Assembly (NCBI GenBank): GCA_019116245.1
Contig: DXCC01000008.1
Span: 1-64,000, forward strand
Origin: Candidatus Tidjanibacter faecipullorum
GTDB taxonomy: Bacteria > Bacteroidota > Bacteroidia > Bacteroidales > Rikenellaceae
Length of the DNA: 64,000 bases
Direction of reading: 5' to 3'
A program made the translations under genes and the position numbers. Under the pieces are notes generated by a model, which worked only from the letters and a program-made list of their open reading frames with translations, was not told the DNA's origin and did not search any database. Positions 37,683 to 46,523 of this stretch are shown one piece after another (the stretch's first letter is position 1; the number at the start of each line of letters is the position of its first letter).

Positions 37683-39026
37683 TCAGAGCTCCTCGCAGCG
37701 CAGTTTGAGGATGTTTTCGGTTTTGGCGGTGATCTTGTAGCGGTCGTCGATGCGCCGTCCCACGACCCACACGATCTCCTCGCCGTTGAGCAGCACGAAC
37801 TGGCGCTTCTTTTCGGGCAGGGAGACCTTCTCGTTGATGAGGAAGTCGCTCACCTTCTTGGAGGCGGTCAGCCCGAAGGGGACAAAGGCGTCGCCCTCGT
37901 GCCAGCGGCGCAGGCGAAGGGGCCACTGGAGCCGGTCGGCATCCAGCAGGGCCACGTTGGCGGGCTGGCGGAGCGAGTCGATGTTGTCGATGTCGGTGTG
38001 TTCGATGGTGAGGATATGGTTTCCGCAGTAGGCCTTGTGGGCGGTCTCGGGGAGTTCGGTTTCGCAGGGGTCGTCGTCGGTGATGGGGGCCACCACGATC
38101 CGGCCGCGGTCGATGCAGGCGAAATAGCCCTTGGAGTAGAAGCGGCGGCCCGTGGCGTTCCGGCGGAGCGCCTCGAAGAGGTCGTCGGTCACGTCGCCCT
38201 TGAATCCGTATCCGGCGCTCATCAGCTCGTATATCACGTAGTTGAGGGGAAGCTTGGGATCGATCCGCGAGGGGTCGATCGTGGCGATTCCGTCTGTGGA
38301 GGTGGTGACGGCCTGGTCGTGGATGCTCTCGATGCAGCGGTCGATAAAGAGCTGGGCATCGGTCAGGCGGCTGATGTTGGCCCCCATCAGTTCGGTGAAG
38401 TTGGGGTTTATGCCGCGCAGCAGGGGAATGATGCCGAGCCGGATCTTGTTCCGGAGGTATTTGGTGGACCGGTTGGAGGAGTCCTCGCGGTAGGGGATGC
38501 GGTGCGCCACGGCATAGTCGAGGATCTCGCGGCGCGAGGCGAAGAGCAGGGGGCGGATGATGCGGCCGTTCACCTTGTGGATTCCGGTGAGTCCCTTGAG
38601 GCCGGTTCCGCGCATGAGGTTGATGAAGAAGGTTTCGATGGAGTCGTCGGCGTGGTGGGCGATGGCCACGGCGTCGTATCCGTGGGCGTCGCTCAGCTGG
38701 CGGAACCATTCGTAGCGGAGCTGCCGGGCGGCAATCTGTACGGAGTCGCCGGTGATCTCCATTTCGTGCTGGGTGTCGAACCGTTTGTTGTAGAAGGGGA
38801 CGCCGTATCCGGCGGCCCGGGTTTCGACGAGCACTTCGTCCTCGTCGGACTCTTCGCCGCGCAGCTGGAAGTTGCAGTGGGCCACCCCCACGCGGTAACC
38901 GGCTGCGACGAAGAGGTCGAGCATGACCATCGAGTCGACGCCGCCGCTGACGGTCAGCAGGATGCGGTCGTCGGGTTTGACCAGCGCGTGGTCGTTGATG
39001 TAGTGTCTGAATTTGTCTTCGAGCAT
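37683..39026 (-). CDS. tilS: tRNA(Ile)-lysidine synthetase
   Basis: TilS converts C34 of tRNA-Ile(CAU) to lysidine so that it reads AUA codons. The 447 residues include the PP-loop ATP site LTVSGGVDSMVMLDL (about residues 23-37), AHHADDSIETFFINLMRGTG (around 127-146) and the C-terminal tRNA-binding domain (KVSDFLINEKVSLPEKK). It lies 12 nt after murB. An AUA-decoding system is relevant here because infC in this window seems to start with AUA. Confidence 0.95.
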   Translation of the reverse strand: MLEDKFRHYINDHALVKPDDRILLTVSGGVDSMVMLDLFVAAGYRVGVAHCNFQLRGEESDEDEVLVETRAAGYGVPFYNKRFDTQHEMEITGDSVQIAARQLRYEWFRQLSDAHGYDAVAIAHHADDSIETFFINLMRGTGLKGLTGIHKVNGRIIRPLLFASRREILDYAVAHRIPYREDSSNRSTKYLRNKIRLGIIPLLRGINPNFTELMGANISRLTDAQLFIDRCIESIHDQAVTTSTDGIATIDPSRIDPKLPLNYVIYELMSAGYGFKGDVTDDLFEALRRNATGRRFYSKGYFACIDRGRIVVAPITDDDPCETELPETAHKAYCGNHILTIEHTDIDNIDSLRQPANVALLDADRLQWPLRLRRWHEGDAFVPFGLTASKKVSDFLINEKVSLPEKKRQFVLLNGEEIVWVVGRRIDDRYKITAKTENILKLRCEEL

Positions 39027-39038
39027 GGTATCGTAACG

Positions 39039-40055
39039 TTACCAGATATTAACTTCGGGGGCGATGGTGATGCCGAACTTGGCCTGCACGTCGGCGATGA
39101 TGGCCTCGGCCAGGGCGATGATGTTGGCGCCGGATGCGCCGCCGCGGTTGACGAGAATCAGGGCCTGCCGTTCGTAGACGCCGGCCCGGTTGCGGGTTAC
39201 GCCCTTCCAGCCGGCCTTTTCGATGAGCCATCCGGCCGGGATCTTGATGCGGTCGGGGTCGGCGGTGGCGTAGGAGGGCATCTCGGGGAACCGGCTGCGG
39301 AGCCGTTCGGCGAGGGCCTGTTCCACGACGGGGTTCTTGAAGAAGCTGCCGGCATTGCCGATAAGGGCGGGGTCGGGCAGCTTCGAGGCGCGTATGCGGC
39401 GCACGGCCTCCGTGATGTTTTCGAGGGAGGGTTCGCCGAGGGCGGCGGTTTCGGCGGCCAGGGCGCCGTATCCGAGATTGGGGTGCGGCGTGCGCGAGAG
39501 GCGGAAGTTGACGGCCGTGATGACGACCCGACCCCGGAGGGGACCCTTGAATACGCTCTCGCGGTAGCCGAATGCACAGTGCTCGGCGGCGATGATGCTG
39601 GGCTTCAGGGTATTGAGGTCGATGACTTCGACCGATTCGATGATGTCGGCGGCTTCGGCCCCGTAGGCGCCGATGTTCTGGACGGGGGCGGCCCCCACCG
39701 TACCCGGAATGGCGGTCAGGTTTTCCGCTCCCCAGAGTCCGTTCTCGGTGCAGAGGCGCACGAAGTCGTCCCAGGGGAGTCCCGCCTCGGCATGTACGGC
39801 GACGCGGTCACCGCCGCGCGCGTCGATGCGGCAGGCCCGGCCGACGGGGTGAAGCAGCAGGCCGTCGAAGTCGCCGGTGAAGAGGATGTTGTTTCCTCCG
39901 CCGATCACGGCCGTCCGGCCCGTTGTGCGGGGCGTTCGTGCGAGGTATTCGCACAGGCTTTCGGCCGAGTCGAACTCCGCCAGCCGGGCGGCCCGGGCGT
40001 CGATTCCGAAGCTGTTGCGTTCCCGCAGGGGGGTGTTGAGATATTCCTGTACCAT
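39039..40055 (-). CDS. murB: UDP-N-acetylenolpyruvoylglucosamine reductase
   Basis: MurB reduces UDP-GlcNAc-enolpyruvate to UDP-MurNAc with FAD in peptidoglycan synthesis. The 338-residue type I enzyme shows FAD-binding segments (AVIGGGNNILFTGDFDGLLL; LTAIPGTVGAAPVQNIGAYG), FGYRESVFK, the proton donor in GNAGSFFKNPVV, and the C-terminal NIIALAEAIIADVQAKFGI. It is the first gene of a four-gene operon; TAAATTTG at 40063-40070 (minus strand) is a close -7 element. Confidence 0.96.
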   Translation of the reverse strand: MVQEYLNTPLRERNSFGIDARAARLAEFDSAESLCEYLARTPRTTGRTAVIGGGNNILFTGDFDGLLLHPVGRACRIDARGGDRVAVHAEAGLPWDDFVRLCTENGLWGAENLTAIPGTVGAAPVQNIGAYGAEAADIIESVEVIDLNTLKPSIIAAEHCAFGYRESVFKGPLRGRVVITAVNFRLSRTPHPNLGYGALAAETAALGEPSLENITEAVRRIRASKLPDPALIGNAGSFFKNPVVEQALAERLRSRFPEMPSYATADPDRIKIPAGWLIEKAGWKGVTRNRAGVYERQALILVNRGGASGANIIALAEAIIADVQAKFGITIAPEVNIW

Positions 40056-40284
40056 AATGGGGCAAATTTAGGCAATTTCTCGGAATAGTGTGTGGCCGAT
40101 TTCGGGTGCGGGATGCGTCGTGTGGGTCGGGATCCGGCGGGCGGCGGTCCAGCGTCGTGGGGTGCGGCAGCCCGGTGACGGTCCGACGACAGGTCGGAGG
40201 CGGGGTGACGGGCGCAATTTGGCAGCGTTTTGTTGTGTATTGCGACATAGTTGTGTTATTTTTGTTTCATTGTACGTTGTTTTG

Positions 40285-40316
40285 TTTGGAATGAAACGCG
40301 CTTGTTGCTATCTTTG
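40285..40316 (+). promoter_or_regulatory. Promoter of the LysO leader transcript
   Basis: TTTG (40285-40288), a 20-nt spacer and TATCTTTG (40309-40316) form a consensus promoter almost 400 nt upstream of the lysO start codon. Confidence 0.7.
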
Positions 40317-40322
40317 CGGCAC

Positions 40323-40562
40323 CGTGCGGGAACAGGCACGGCCGCTCCGGACGCGTGGTCCGGGTGTAGGAAAACCTGTCGGAAGATGAGGGAGAGTCGG
40401 TCGGATGTTTATCGTTTCGAGGCGGCGCACAGTGTCGCCCTGCGTCCGTTCGACCAGGCTCATGTCCATTGGTTCAGCGGTTTCATCTGAGGGGGCGCGG
40501 CTGCGTCGGGGGCGGAGAGGAAGGCTTCGCGTCGTTCCGGCCGCATCCGTCCCGTCTTTTTT
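40323..40562 (+). promoter_or_regulatory. Long structured leader with internal terminator (attenuator or riboswitch candidate)
   Basis: Between the promoter and lysO the RNA could form several hairpins (for example ccgtgc/gcacgg and ccggac/gtccgg near its start). It ends in a terminator-like hairpin (ggcgga...tccgtc, 40511-40551) followed by a T run at 40557-40562 and further T-rich sequence. A 34-codon reading frame (40386-40490) starts right behind a ggaag. The layout fits transcription attenuation of the exporter, but it does not show the lysine-riboswitch consensus as I know it. Confidence 0.4.
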
Positions 40563-40709
40563 CTCGTTTTTTTATCTGATTGTTTTTTTCGGGTCGTTTT
40601 CCTGCCTTGCGGACGGGAAGACGCTTCCGGCACGGCCTGCGGCGTACCGATGCCGCGGGAGGAGGTGTGCCGGAAAAGCCCCTTGCAACCGCTGATTTAC
40701 CTTAAAAAT

Positions 40710-40994
40710 ATGTTACGCATCGTATCCGTGCTGCTGACCTGCATCCTGGTCGGCTACCTGGGTCGCAACTGGAAGGTGCTCCGCCGGGCGGAGCGGCTGC
40801 CCCAGCTGTTGATCCCCGTTCTGTTGTTTGTCTTCGGCGTGTCGATCGGCGCCAACCGGGAACTGATCGCCAATCTGGGCCGCTTCGGCTGGCAGGCCGT
40901 GGTGCTGGCCTGCCTGGGGTTGGCGGGAAGTCTGCTGGCCGGCTATGTGGCCGGACGGCTGTTGGAGAAGAAAGGAGGTCGCCATGAAAGGTAA
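40710..40994 (+). CDS. LysO-type lysine exporter, N-terminal part
   Basis: The ATG at 40710 gives a 94-residue membrane protein with three hydrophobic segments (MLRIVSVLLTCILVGYLGRN; LLIPVLLFVFGVSIGANREL; VVLACLGLAGSLLAGYVAGR). It corresponds to the N-terminal third of E. coli LysO (YbjE). It overlaps the next gene by 11 nt, and together the two cover one LysO, so the transporter is split into two subunits. Confidence 0.8.
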   Translation: MLRIVSVLLTCILVGYLGRNWKVLRRAERLPQLLIPVLLFVFGVSIGANRELIANLGRFGWQAVVLACLGLAGSLLAGYVAGRLLEKKGGRHER

Positions 40995-41601
40995 TCTGCT
41001 GATCTTTGTCTGCTTCCTCGGCGGCATCGCCGTCGGACGGGCCGGCATCGCGCCGGACTGGCTGCTGGAGTCGTCGCTCCCCAAACTCCTGCTCACCGTA
41101 CTGGTGGGAGGCGTGGGACTCGGCATCGGGGCGGGCGACGATCTGCACCGGATGATCCGTTCGCTGCGCCTGCGCATGTTTGCCCTGCCGCTCTTCACCG
41201 TGGCGGGCACCCTGCTGTTTTCCCTGGCGGGGGTTCTGCTGCTGCCGGGGCGCAGCCTGACCGAATGCCTGGCCGTGGGGAGCGGTTTCGGCTACTATTC
41301 GCTCTCGTCGGTGCTGATCGCCGATCTGGGCAGCGCCTCGCTCGGCCAGGCCGCCGCCGTGGAATTGGCCACGATCGCCCTGCTGGCCAACATCGTGCGC
41401 GAAATGTTGTCGCTCTTCGGCACTCCGCTCTTTGCCCGCTGGGGCGGCATGGCCCCCATTTCGGCGGCCGGCATCAACTCGATGGATGTCTGCCTGCCGC
41501 TCATTGCCCGTCATGCGGGGACGGACTACGTTCCGCAGGCCATTCTGCACGGCATCGCGCTGGAAGTCAGCGTTCCGCTGCTGATCGGGCTCTTCTGCTG
41601 A
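40984..41601 (+). CDS. lysO: LysO-type lysine exporter, C-terminal part
   Basis: The ATG at 40984 gives 205 residues with about six membrane segments. Residues GSGFGYYSLSSVLIADLGSA, ANIVREMLSLFG, GGMAPISAAGINSMD and FVPQ-like DYVPQAILHG align well with the C-terminal two thirds of E. coli LysO, which exports lysine and confers thialysine resistance. The overlap with the small upstream gene implies translational coupling and a two-subunit transporter, common in Bacteroidetes. Confidence 0.85.
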   Translation: MKGNLLIFVCFLGGIAVGRAGIAPDWLLESSLPKLLLTVLVGGVGLGIGAGDDLHRMIRSLRLRMFALPLFTVAGTLLFSLAGVLLLPGRSLTECLAVGSGFGYYSLSSVLIADLGSASLGQAAAVELATIALLANIVREMLSLFGTPLFARWGGMAPISAAGINSMDVCLPLIARHAGTDYVPQAILHGIALEVSVPLLIGLFC

Positions 41602-41692
41602 CCGCCGCACCCCGGCGGCCCGGGGGGCGAAAAGGTTCCGAAAAATCCAAGAAATGTTCGCTTTGACGGTCAGGATTTCCCTTTTTTATTTC

Positions 41693-41700
41693 TATATTTG
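41693..41700 (+). promoter_or_regulatory. -7 promoter element before the DUF4301 gene
   Basis: TATATTTG, 23 nt before the ATG at 41724; the nearest TTTG (41662-41665) is further than usual. Confidence 0.45.
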
Positions 41701-41723
41701 GTGTCGGCGTAAACCAATGTGCT

Positions 41724-43199
41724 ATGTTGAATCGAGACGACTTGGCCGCGCTCGGCGCCCACGGGCTGACCGAAGCGGCGGTGGAGGAACAGCTGGAACA
41801 TTTCCGGCGCGGTTTTCCCTACAGTGAGATTGTCCGTCCGGCTGTGGCGGGCGACGGGGTGGTGTGCCTCGACGAGGCCGCGCTCCGACGGCTGGAGGCC
41901 CGCTACGAGGCGGCCTCCCGTACCGAGCGGATCGTCAAGTTCGTGCCCGCTTCGGGTGCGGCGACCCGCATGTTCAAGGGACTGTATGAATTCCTCTCCT
42001 CTGGCCGCGAGGACGGGGCGACGGCCGAGGTGCTTGCCTCGCTCGACCGCTTTGCCTTCGGGGCGCGGCTGCGCGCGATCCTTCCCGCCGGGGCTTCGGC
42101 CCGACAGACGGTGGAGGCGATCGTGGGCGAACCGGGCCTGGGTTACGGTTCGCTGCCCAAGGCGCTGATTCTCTTCCATGCCTATGCCGATGCTCCCCGC
42201 ACGGCGCTGGAGGAGCACCTGGTCGAGGGAGCGGCCTATGCCTGCAGCGACGGGGAGGTAAACATCCACTTCACCGTGTCGCCCGAACACCGGGCCGGCT
42301 TCGAGGCGCTGCTGGAGGAGGTGCTGCCGCGTTATGCGGCCCGCTACGGGGTGCGTTACCGCATCGGCATGTCGGAGCAGAAGCCTTCGACCGACACGGT
42401 GGCGGTCAATCCCGACAACACGCTCTTCCGCCAGGCGGACGGTTCGCTGTTGTTCCGTCCCGCGGGCCACGGTGCGTTGATCGAGAACCTGAACGAACTG
42501 CAGGCTGACATCGTCTTTGTCAAGAATATCGACAACGTCACGACGGATGCCCGCCGGGGCGATACGATCCGCTACAAGCGGGCTCTGGCCGGGCTGCTGG
42601 TCGAGTTGCGCGAGGAGCTCTTCGCGCTGCTGCGCCGGGCCGATGCGGGCGACACGACGGAAGCGTGGGCCGCGCAGGCGGAGCGTTTCCTGCGCGAGCG
42701 GCTCAGTCTGGTCCTTCCCGCCTCCGTGGCGGCGGCCGACCGGGTGGCGTGGCTGCGCCGGATGCTCGACCGTCCGCTGCGCGTGTGCGGCATGGTCCGC
42801 AACGAGGGCGAACCGGGCGGCGGCCCCTTCTTCGTGCGCGATGCCGACGGCACGGAGTCGCTGCAGATCGTCGAGTCGTCGCAGATTGCGCCGCAGGATC
42901 GGCCGATCATGGCACGGGCGGCCTATTTCAACCCGGTCGATCTGGTCTGCTCGCTGCGTGACCACCGGGGCGGCCGGTACGACCTGACGCGCTACGTCGA
43001 TCCCCGGACGGGTTTCATCTCCGAGAAGTCGAAGGATGGCCGTCCGCTGCGGGCGCTGGAGCGTCCGGGGCTGTGGAACGGCGCGATGGCGCATTGGAAC
43101 ACGGTCTTTGTGGAGGTTCCCGTCACCACCTTTTCGCCGGTCAAGGTGGTGAACGACCTGCTGCGGCCCGCCCACCAGCCGGAAAAGAATCAAAAGTAA
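41724..43199 (+). CDS. DUF4301 family protein
   Basis: This 491-residue cytoplasmic protein has a strongly conserved early loop VKFVPASGAATRMFKGLYEF (around residues 72-91), reminiscent of the nucleotide-binding loop of UDP-sugar pyrophosphorylases. It continues with GYGSLPKALILFHAY, SEQKPSTDTVAVNPDNTLFR, GHGALIENLNELQADIVFVK and a C-terminal HWNTVFVEVP. It matches the Bacteroidetes DUF4301 family, of unknown function; a sugar-nucleotide transferase-like fold is plausible. It lies 22 nt before the V-ATPase operon and may be cotranscribed with it. Confidence 0.8.
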   Translation: MLNRDDLAALGAHGLTEAAVEEQLEHFRRGFPYSEIVRPAVAGDGVVCLDEAALRRLEARYEAASRTERIVKFVPASGAATRMFKGLYEFLSSGREDGATAEVLASLDRFAFGARLRAILPAGASARQTVEAIVGEPGLGYGSLPKALILFHAYADAPRTALEEHLVEGAAYACSDGEVNIHFTVSPEHRAGFEALLEEVLPRYAARYGVRYRIGMSEQKPSTDTVAVNPDNTLFRQADGSLLFRPAGHGALIENLNELQADIVFVKNIDNVTTDARRGDTIRYKRALAGLLVELREELFALLRRADAGDTTEAWAAQAERFLRERLSLVLPASVAAADRVAWLRRMLDRPLRVCGMVRNEGEPGGGPFFVRDADGTESLQIVESSQIAPQDRPIMARAAYFNPVDLVCSLRDHRGGRYDLTRYVDPRTGFISEKSKDGRPLRALERPGLWNGAMAHWNTVFVEVPVTTFSPVKVVNDLLRPAHQPEKNQK

Positions 43200-43221
43200 A
43201 AAAGTACAGGATACAAGCGTT

Positions 43222-43839
43222 ATGGAAAACAAACTTCAGGAGCTGACGAACAAACTCTACGAAGAGGGTTTGGCAAAAGGGCGTAGCGACGCCGAGAAAA
43301 TGGTCGCCGAGGCACAGGCGCGGGCGGCCGCCATCGAAAAGGAGGCCCGCGAACAGGCGGCCGCCATCGAGGAGCAGGCCCGTCGGCAGGCGGAGGAACT
43401 GCGCCGCAACACGCTGACGGAGATCACGCTGGCCGGTCGCCAGGCGGTGACCGAGCTGCGCGAACGCATTGCGGAGATGATCGTGGCCAAGACGGTGGCC
43501 CCGGGTGTCCACGCTGCGGCGGTGGATCCGGCCTTCATCCGTCAGATGCTGCTGGCCGTTGCGGGCGGATGGCGCAGCGATGCGGCCGGCAAGGTGACCT
43601 TGAGCGCGCTGCTGCCGGCCGAGTGGCAGGAGAAGTTCGGCCGTGAGTTTGAGGCGGCTGCCGGCGAATTGCTCGACGAGGGCATCGAGGTGGGCTACTC
43701 GGACAAGGTGCGCAGCGGTTTCCGCATCGGTCCGCGCGAGGGCGGCTACTACATCAGCTTCTCGGCCGAGGATTTCGATGCGCTGCTCTCCGAATTTCTG
43801 AAGGAGAAGGTGGCCCGCATGCTCTATGGCGACAAATAA
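43222..43839 (+). CDS. atpE: V-type ATPase subunit E
   Basis: Subunit E is part of the peripheral stalk that links the catalytic head to the membrane stator. This 205-residue protein has the expected N-terminal half: a long Ala/Glu-rich helix (SDAEKMVAEAQARAAAIEKE), with a globular C-terminal domain ending in LKEKVARMLYGDK. It is the first ATPase gene of the operon, ahead of DUF2764 and subunit A. Confidence 0.85.
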   Translation: MENKLQELTNKLYEEGLAKGRSDAEKMVAEAQARAAAIEKEAREQAAAIEEQARRQAEELRRNTLTEITLAGRQAVTELRERIAEMIVAKTVAPGVHAAAVDPAFIRQMLLAVAGGWRSDAAGKVTLSALLPAEWQEKFGREFEAAAGELLDEGIEVGYSDKVRSGFRIGPREGGYYISFSAEDFDALLSEFLKEKVARMLYGDK

Positions 43840-43851
43840 ACGGGCATCCCT

Positions 43852-44733
43852 ATGTTTGCGAATCAATACTACTGTCTCGTAGCCGGGCTGAAGGAGTACA
43901 CGCTCGATGCGGACGTCAAGGGTTTCGATGCCCCGGCGCTGATCGCCGAGATCCGCGAGGGGGTGTCGAAGCGCGACCGTCATGCGATCGACCTGCTGTA
44001 CACCTACTACGACATCGAGAACATCATCAGCCTCCGGGCCGGTCGGGAACAGTTCTCCGGACTGGGCCACTTCTCCCGCCAGGAACTGGAGGAGGAGCTT
44101 CGGCAGCCCGTGCGGCTTCCGGCCTGGATGGGCCGGGTGATTGCCGCCTTCCGGGCCGAGAGCGATCCCGAGACGCCCGCCGAGGAGCGCTCCGAGGAGT
44201 CGTTCGAGCACCGTCTGCTGACGGCCTACTATGACACCTGCGCCCGTTCGCGGTCGGGCTTCCTGCGCCACTGGTCGGATTTCGACCGTACGCTGCGCAA
44301 CGTGACGGCTGCGCTGTCGGCCCGCCGGCTGGGACTTTCGCCGGCCGGCTCCATTGTGGGACGGGGCGAGATCGAAACGGCGCTGGCGCGCAGTTCGGCC
44401 GCCGACTTCGGCCTCCGCAGCGAGGTGGACTACGTCGAGCAGGTGATTGCCGCCATGGGCTCGGACGCCAACCTGCTGGAGAAGGAGCACCGGCTCGACG
44501 CCCTGCGCTGGAGCAAGGCCGAGGAGCTGGCCTGCATGCACTATTTCGATCTGGACTATCTGCTGAGCTATCTGGTCCGCATCAACCTCATCCACCGCTG
44601 GGCGGCGCTTGACCCCGCACGGGGCCGCCGCATGCTCGACGCGCTGATGGCGTCGTTCAGCGAGGCGGGCCGCCGGACGGGCGAAGGGGCGGAGCAGACC
44701 GGCCAGACGCCGGACCACGAACGCGACGAATAA
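43852..44733 (+). CDS. DUF2764 family protein of V-type ATPase operons
   Basis: This 293-residue, mostly helical protein begins MFANQYYCLVAGLKEYTLDA. It resembles the DUF2764 family that occupies the place of subunit C in Bacteroidetes V/A-type ATPase operons, so it may act as the central-stalk socket between head and ring; that role is an inference from gene order. The spacing to neighbours is 12 and 14 nt. The final 30 residues are hydrophilic and probably disordered. Confidence 0.78.
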   Translation: MFANQYYCLVAGLKEYTLDADVKGFDAPALIAEIREGVSKRDRHAIDLLYTYYDIENIISLRAGREQFSGLGHFSRQELEEELRQPVRLPAWMGRVIAAFRAESDPETPAEERSEESFEHRLLTAYYDTCARSRSGFLRHWSDFDRTLRNVTAALSARRLGLSPAGSIVGRGEIETALARSSAADFGLRSEVDYVEQVIAAMGSDANLLEKEHRLDALRWSKAEELACMHYFDLDYLLSYLVRINLIHRWAALDPARGRRMLDALMASFSEAGRRTGEGAEQTGQTPDHERDE

Positions 44734-44747
44734 TAACAACACGACAT

Positions 44748-46508
44748 ATGAAGACGAAAGGAAAAGTAGTCGGCATCATCTCCAACATCGTGATCGTCAA
44801 GGTGGACGGTCCGGTGGCCCAGAACGAGATCGCCACCGTGGCGCTGGGTTCGGTGCGGATGATGGCCGAGGTGATCAAGGTGATCGGCGACCAAGCCTAT
44901 GTTCAGGTGTTCGACTCCACGCGCGGTCTGCGGGCCGGTGCGGAGGTGGAGTTCGAGGGCCACATGCTCGAGGCCACGCTGGGCCCGGGCATTCTGTCGA
45001 AAAACTACGACGGCCTGCAGAACGATCTGGCCGCCATGGACGACCTCTTCATCCGGCGCGGTGTGCGTACCGCACCGCTGGACGAGGAGCATCTGTGGGA
45101 TTTCAAGCCGCTGGCCAAGGCGGGCGACCGCGTTGAGGCGGGCGACTGGCTGGGCGAGGTGCAGGAGCAGTGGATCGCCCACAAGATCATGGTCCCCTTT
45201 GTCATGGAGGGCACCTACACGGTGCGCAGCGTGGCCGAGGCGGGCAAGTACAACATCAACCACACGATCGCCGTGCTGGAGGATGCCGAGGGCGTGAGCC
45301 ACAACATCACGATGGTGCAGAAGTGGCCGGTGAAGCGCCCGATCAAGGCGTATGTCTCCAAGCCGCGCCCCTCGCGCATTCTGGAGACGGGCGTGCGTCC
45401 GATCGATACCTTCAACCCGATTGCCGACGGCGGTACGGGCTTCATTCCGGGGCCGTTCGGTGCGGGCAAGACCGTGCTGCAGCACGCCATTGCCAAACAG
45501 GCCGAGGCGGATGTCATCATCATGATCGCCTGCGGCGAGCGTGCCAACGAGGTGGTGGAGATCTTCGCCGAGTTCCCCTGCCTGGACGACCCGCACACGG
45601 GCCACAAACTGATGGAGCGTACGACCATCATCTGCAACACCTCCAACATGCCGGTTGCCTCGCGTGAGGCCTCCGTCTATACGGGCATGACCATCGGCGA
45701 GTACTACCGTGCGATGGGTCTGAAGGTGTTGATTCTGGCCGACTCCACCTCGCGCTGGGCACAGGCGCTGCGCGAGATGAGTAACCGTCTGGAGGAGCTG
45801 CCCGGTCAGGACGCCTTCCCGATGGACCTGTCGGCCATCATCTCCAACTTCTACGCGCGTGCGGGTCTGGTTCACCTGCGCAACGGCGCGACGGGTTCGG
45901 TCACCTTCCTGGGTACGGTGTCGCCTGCGGGCGGTAACCTCAAGGAGCCGGTTACGGAGGCCACGCAGAAGGCAGCCCGCTGTTTCTACGCCCTCTCGCA
46001 GCAGCGCGCCGACAGCAAACGCTATCCGGCCATCGACCCGCTGGAGAGCTACTCCAAGTATCTGGAGTATCCGGAGATCGTCTCCTACCTCGACGAGCAC
46101 ATCGAGCCCGGCTGGGCGGCGCTGGTCAACAAGGGCAAGACGATCGTGCAGCGCGGCAAGGAGGCCTCGGAGCAGATCGACATCCTCGGCGACGACGGCG
46201 TACCGGTCGAGTACCACGACCGTTTCTGGAAGAGCGAGCTGATCGACTTCGTCATCCTGCAGCAGGATGCCTTCGACGCCATCGACGCCAACACGCCGCT
46301 GGAGCGTCAGAAATACATGTTCAACCTGGTGCTCGACATCTGCGACCGGTCGTTTGCGTTTGCCGATTTCCAGCACTGCACGGAGTTCTACAAGTCGCTC
46401 ATCAACCTCTTTAAGCAGCTCAACTATTCGGAGTGGAAGAGCGACCAGTTTGCCGAGTACCGCAAGCGGATCGACGAGCAGGTCGCCAAGCAGGAGTCTA
46501 ACCAATAA
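44748..46508 (+). CDS. atpA: V-type ATPase catalytic subunit A
   Basis: This 586-residue catalytic subunit has the P-loop GPFGAGKTVLQHAIAKQAEA (around residues 237-256), the non-homologous insertion typical of V/A types (about 110-200), the catalytic Glu region ACGERANEVVE, and SRWAQALREMSNRLEELPGQ. The length is normal for bacterial A/V ATPases. The enzyme couples ATP turnover to ion transport together with subunits B, D, I and K encoded here. Confidence 0.97.
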   Translation: MKTKGKVVGIISNIVIVKVDGPVAQNEIATVALGSVRMMAEVIKVIGDQAYVQVFDSTRGLRAGAEVEFEGHMLEATLGPGILSKNYDGLQNDLAAMDDLFIRRGVRTAPLDEEHLWDFKPLAKAGDRVEAGDWLGEVQEQWIAHKIMVPFVMEGTYTVRSVAEAGKYNINHTIAVLEDAEGVSHNITMVQKWPVKRPIKAYVSKPRPSRILETGVRPIDTFNPIADGGTGFIPGPFGAGKTVLQHAIAKQAEADVIIMIACGERANEVVEIFAEFPCLDDPHTGHKLMERTTIICNTSNMPVASREASVYTGMTIGEYYRAMGLKVLILADSTSRWAQALREMSNRLEELPGQDAFPMDLSAIISNFYARAGLVHLRNGATGSVTFLGTVSPAGGNLKEPVTEATQKAARCFYALSQQRADSKRYPAIDPLESYSKYLEYPEIVSYLDEHIEPGWAALVNKGKTIVQRGKEASEQIDILGDDGVPVEYHDRFWKSELIDFVILQQDAFDAIDANTPLERQKYMFNLVLDICDRSFAFADFQHCTEFYKSLINLFKQLNYSEWKSDQFAEYRKRIDEQVAKQESNQ

Positions 46509-46523
46509 ACCTTCGGCGAGAGT

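Noticed and set aside
40323..40562. LysO leader considered as a classical lysine riboswitch
   Set aside because: The conserved core segments of that riboswitch could not be found; retained only as an unclassified leader.
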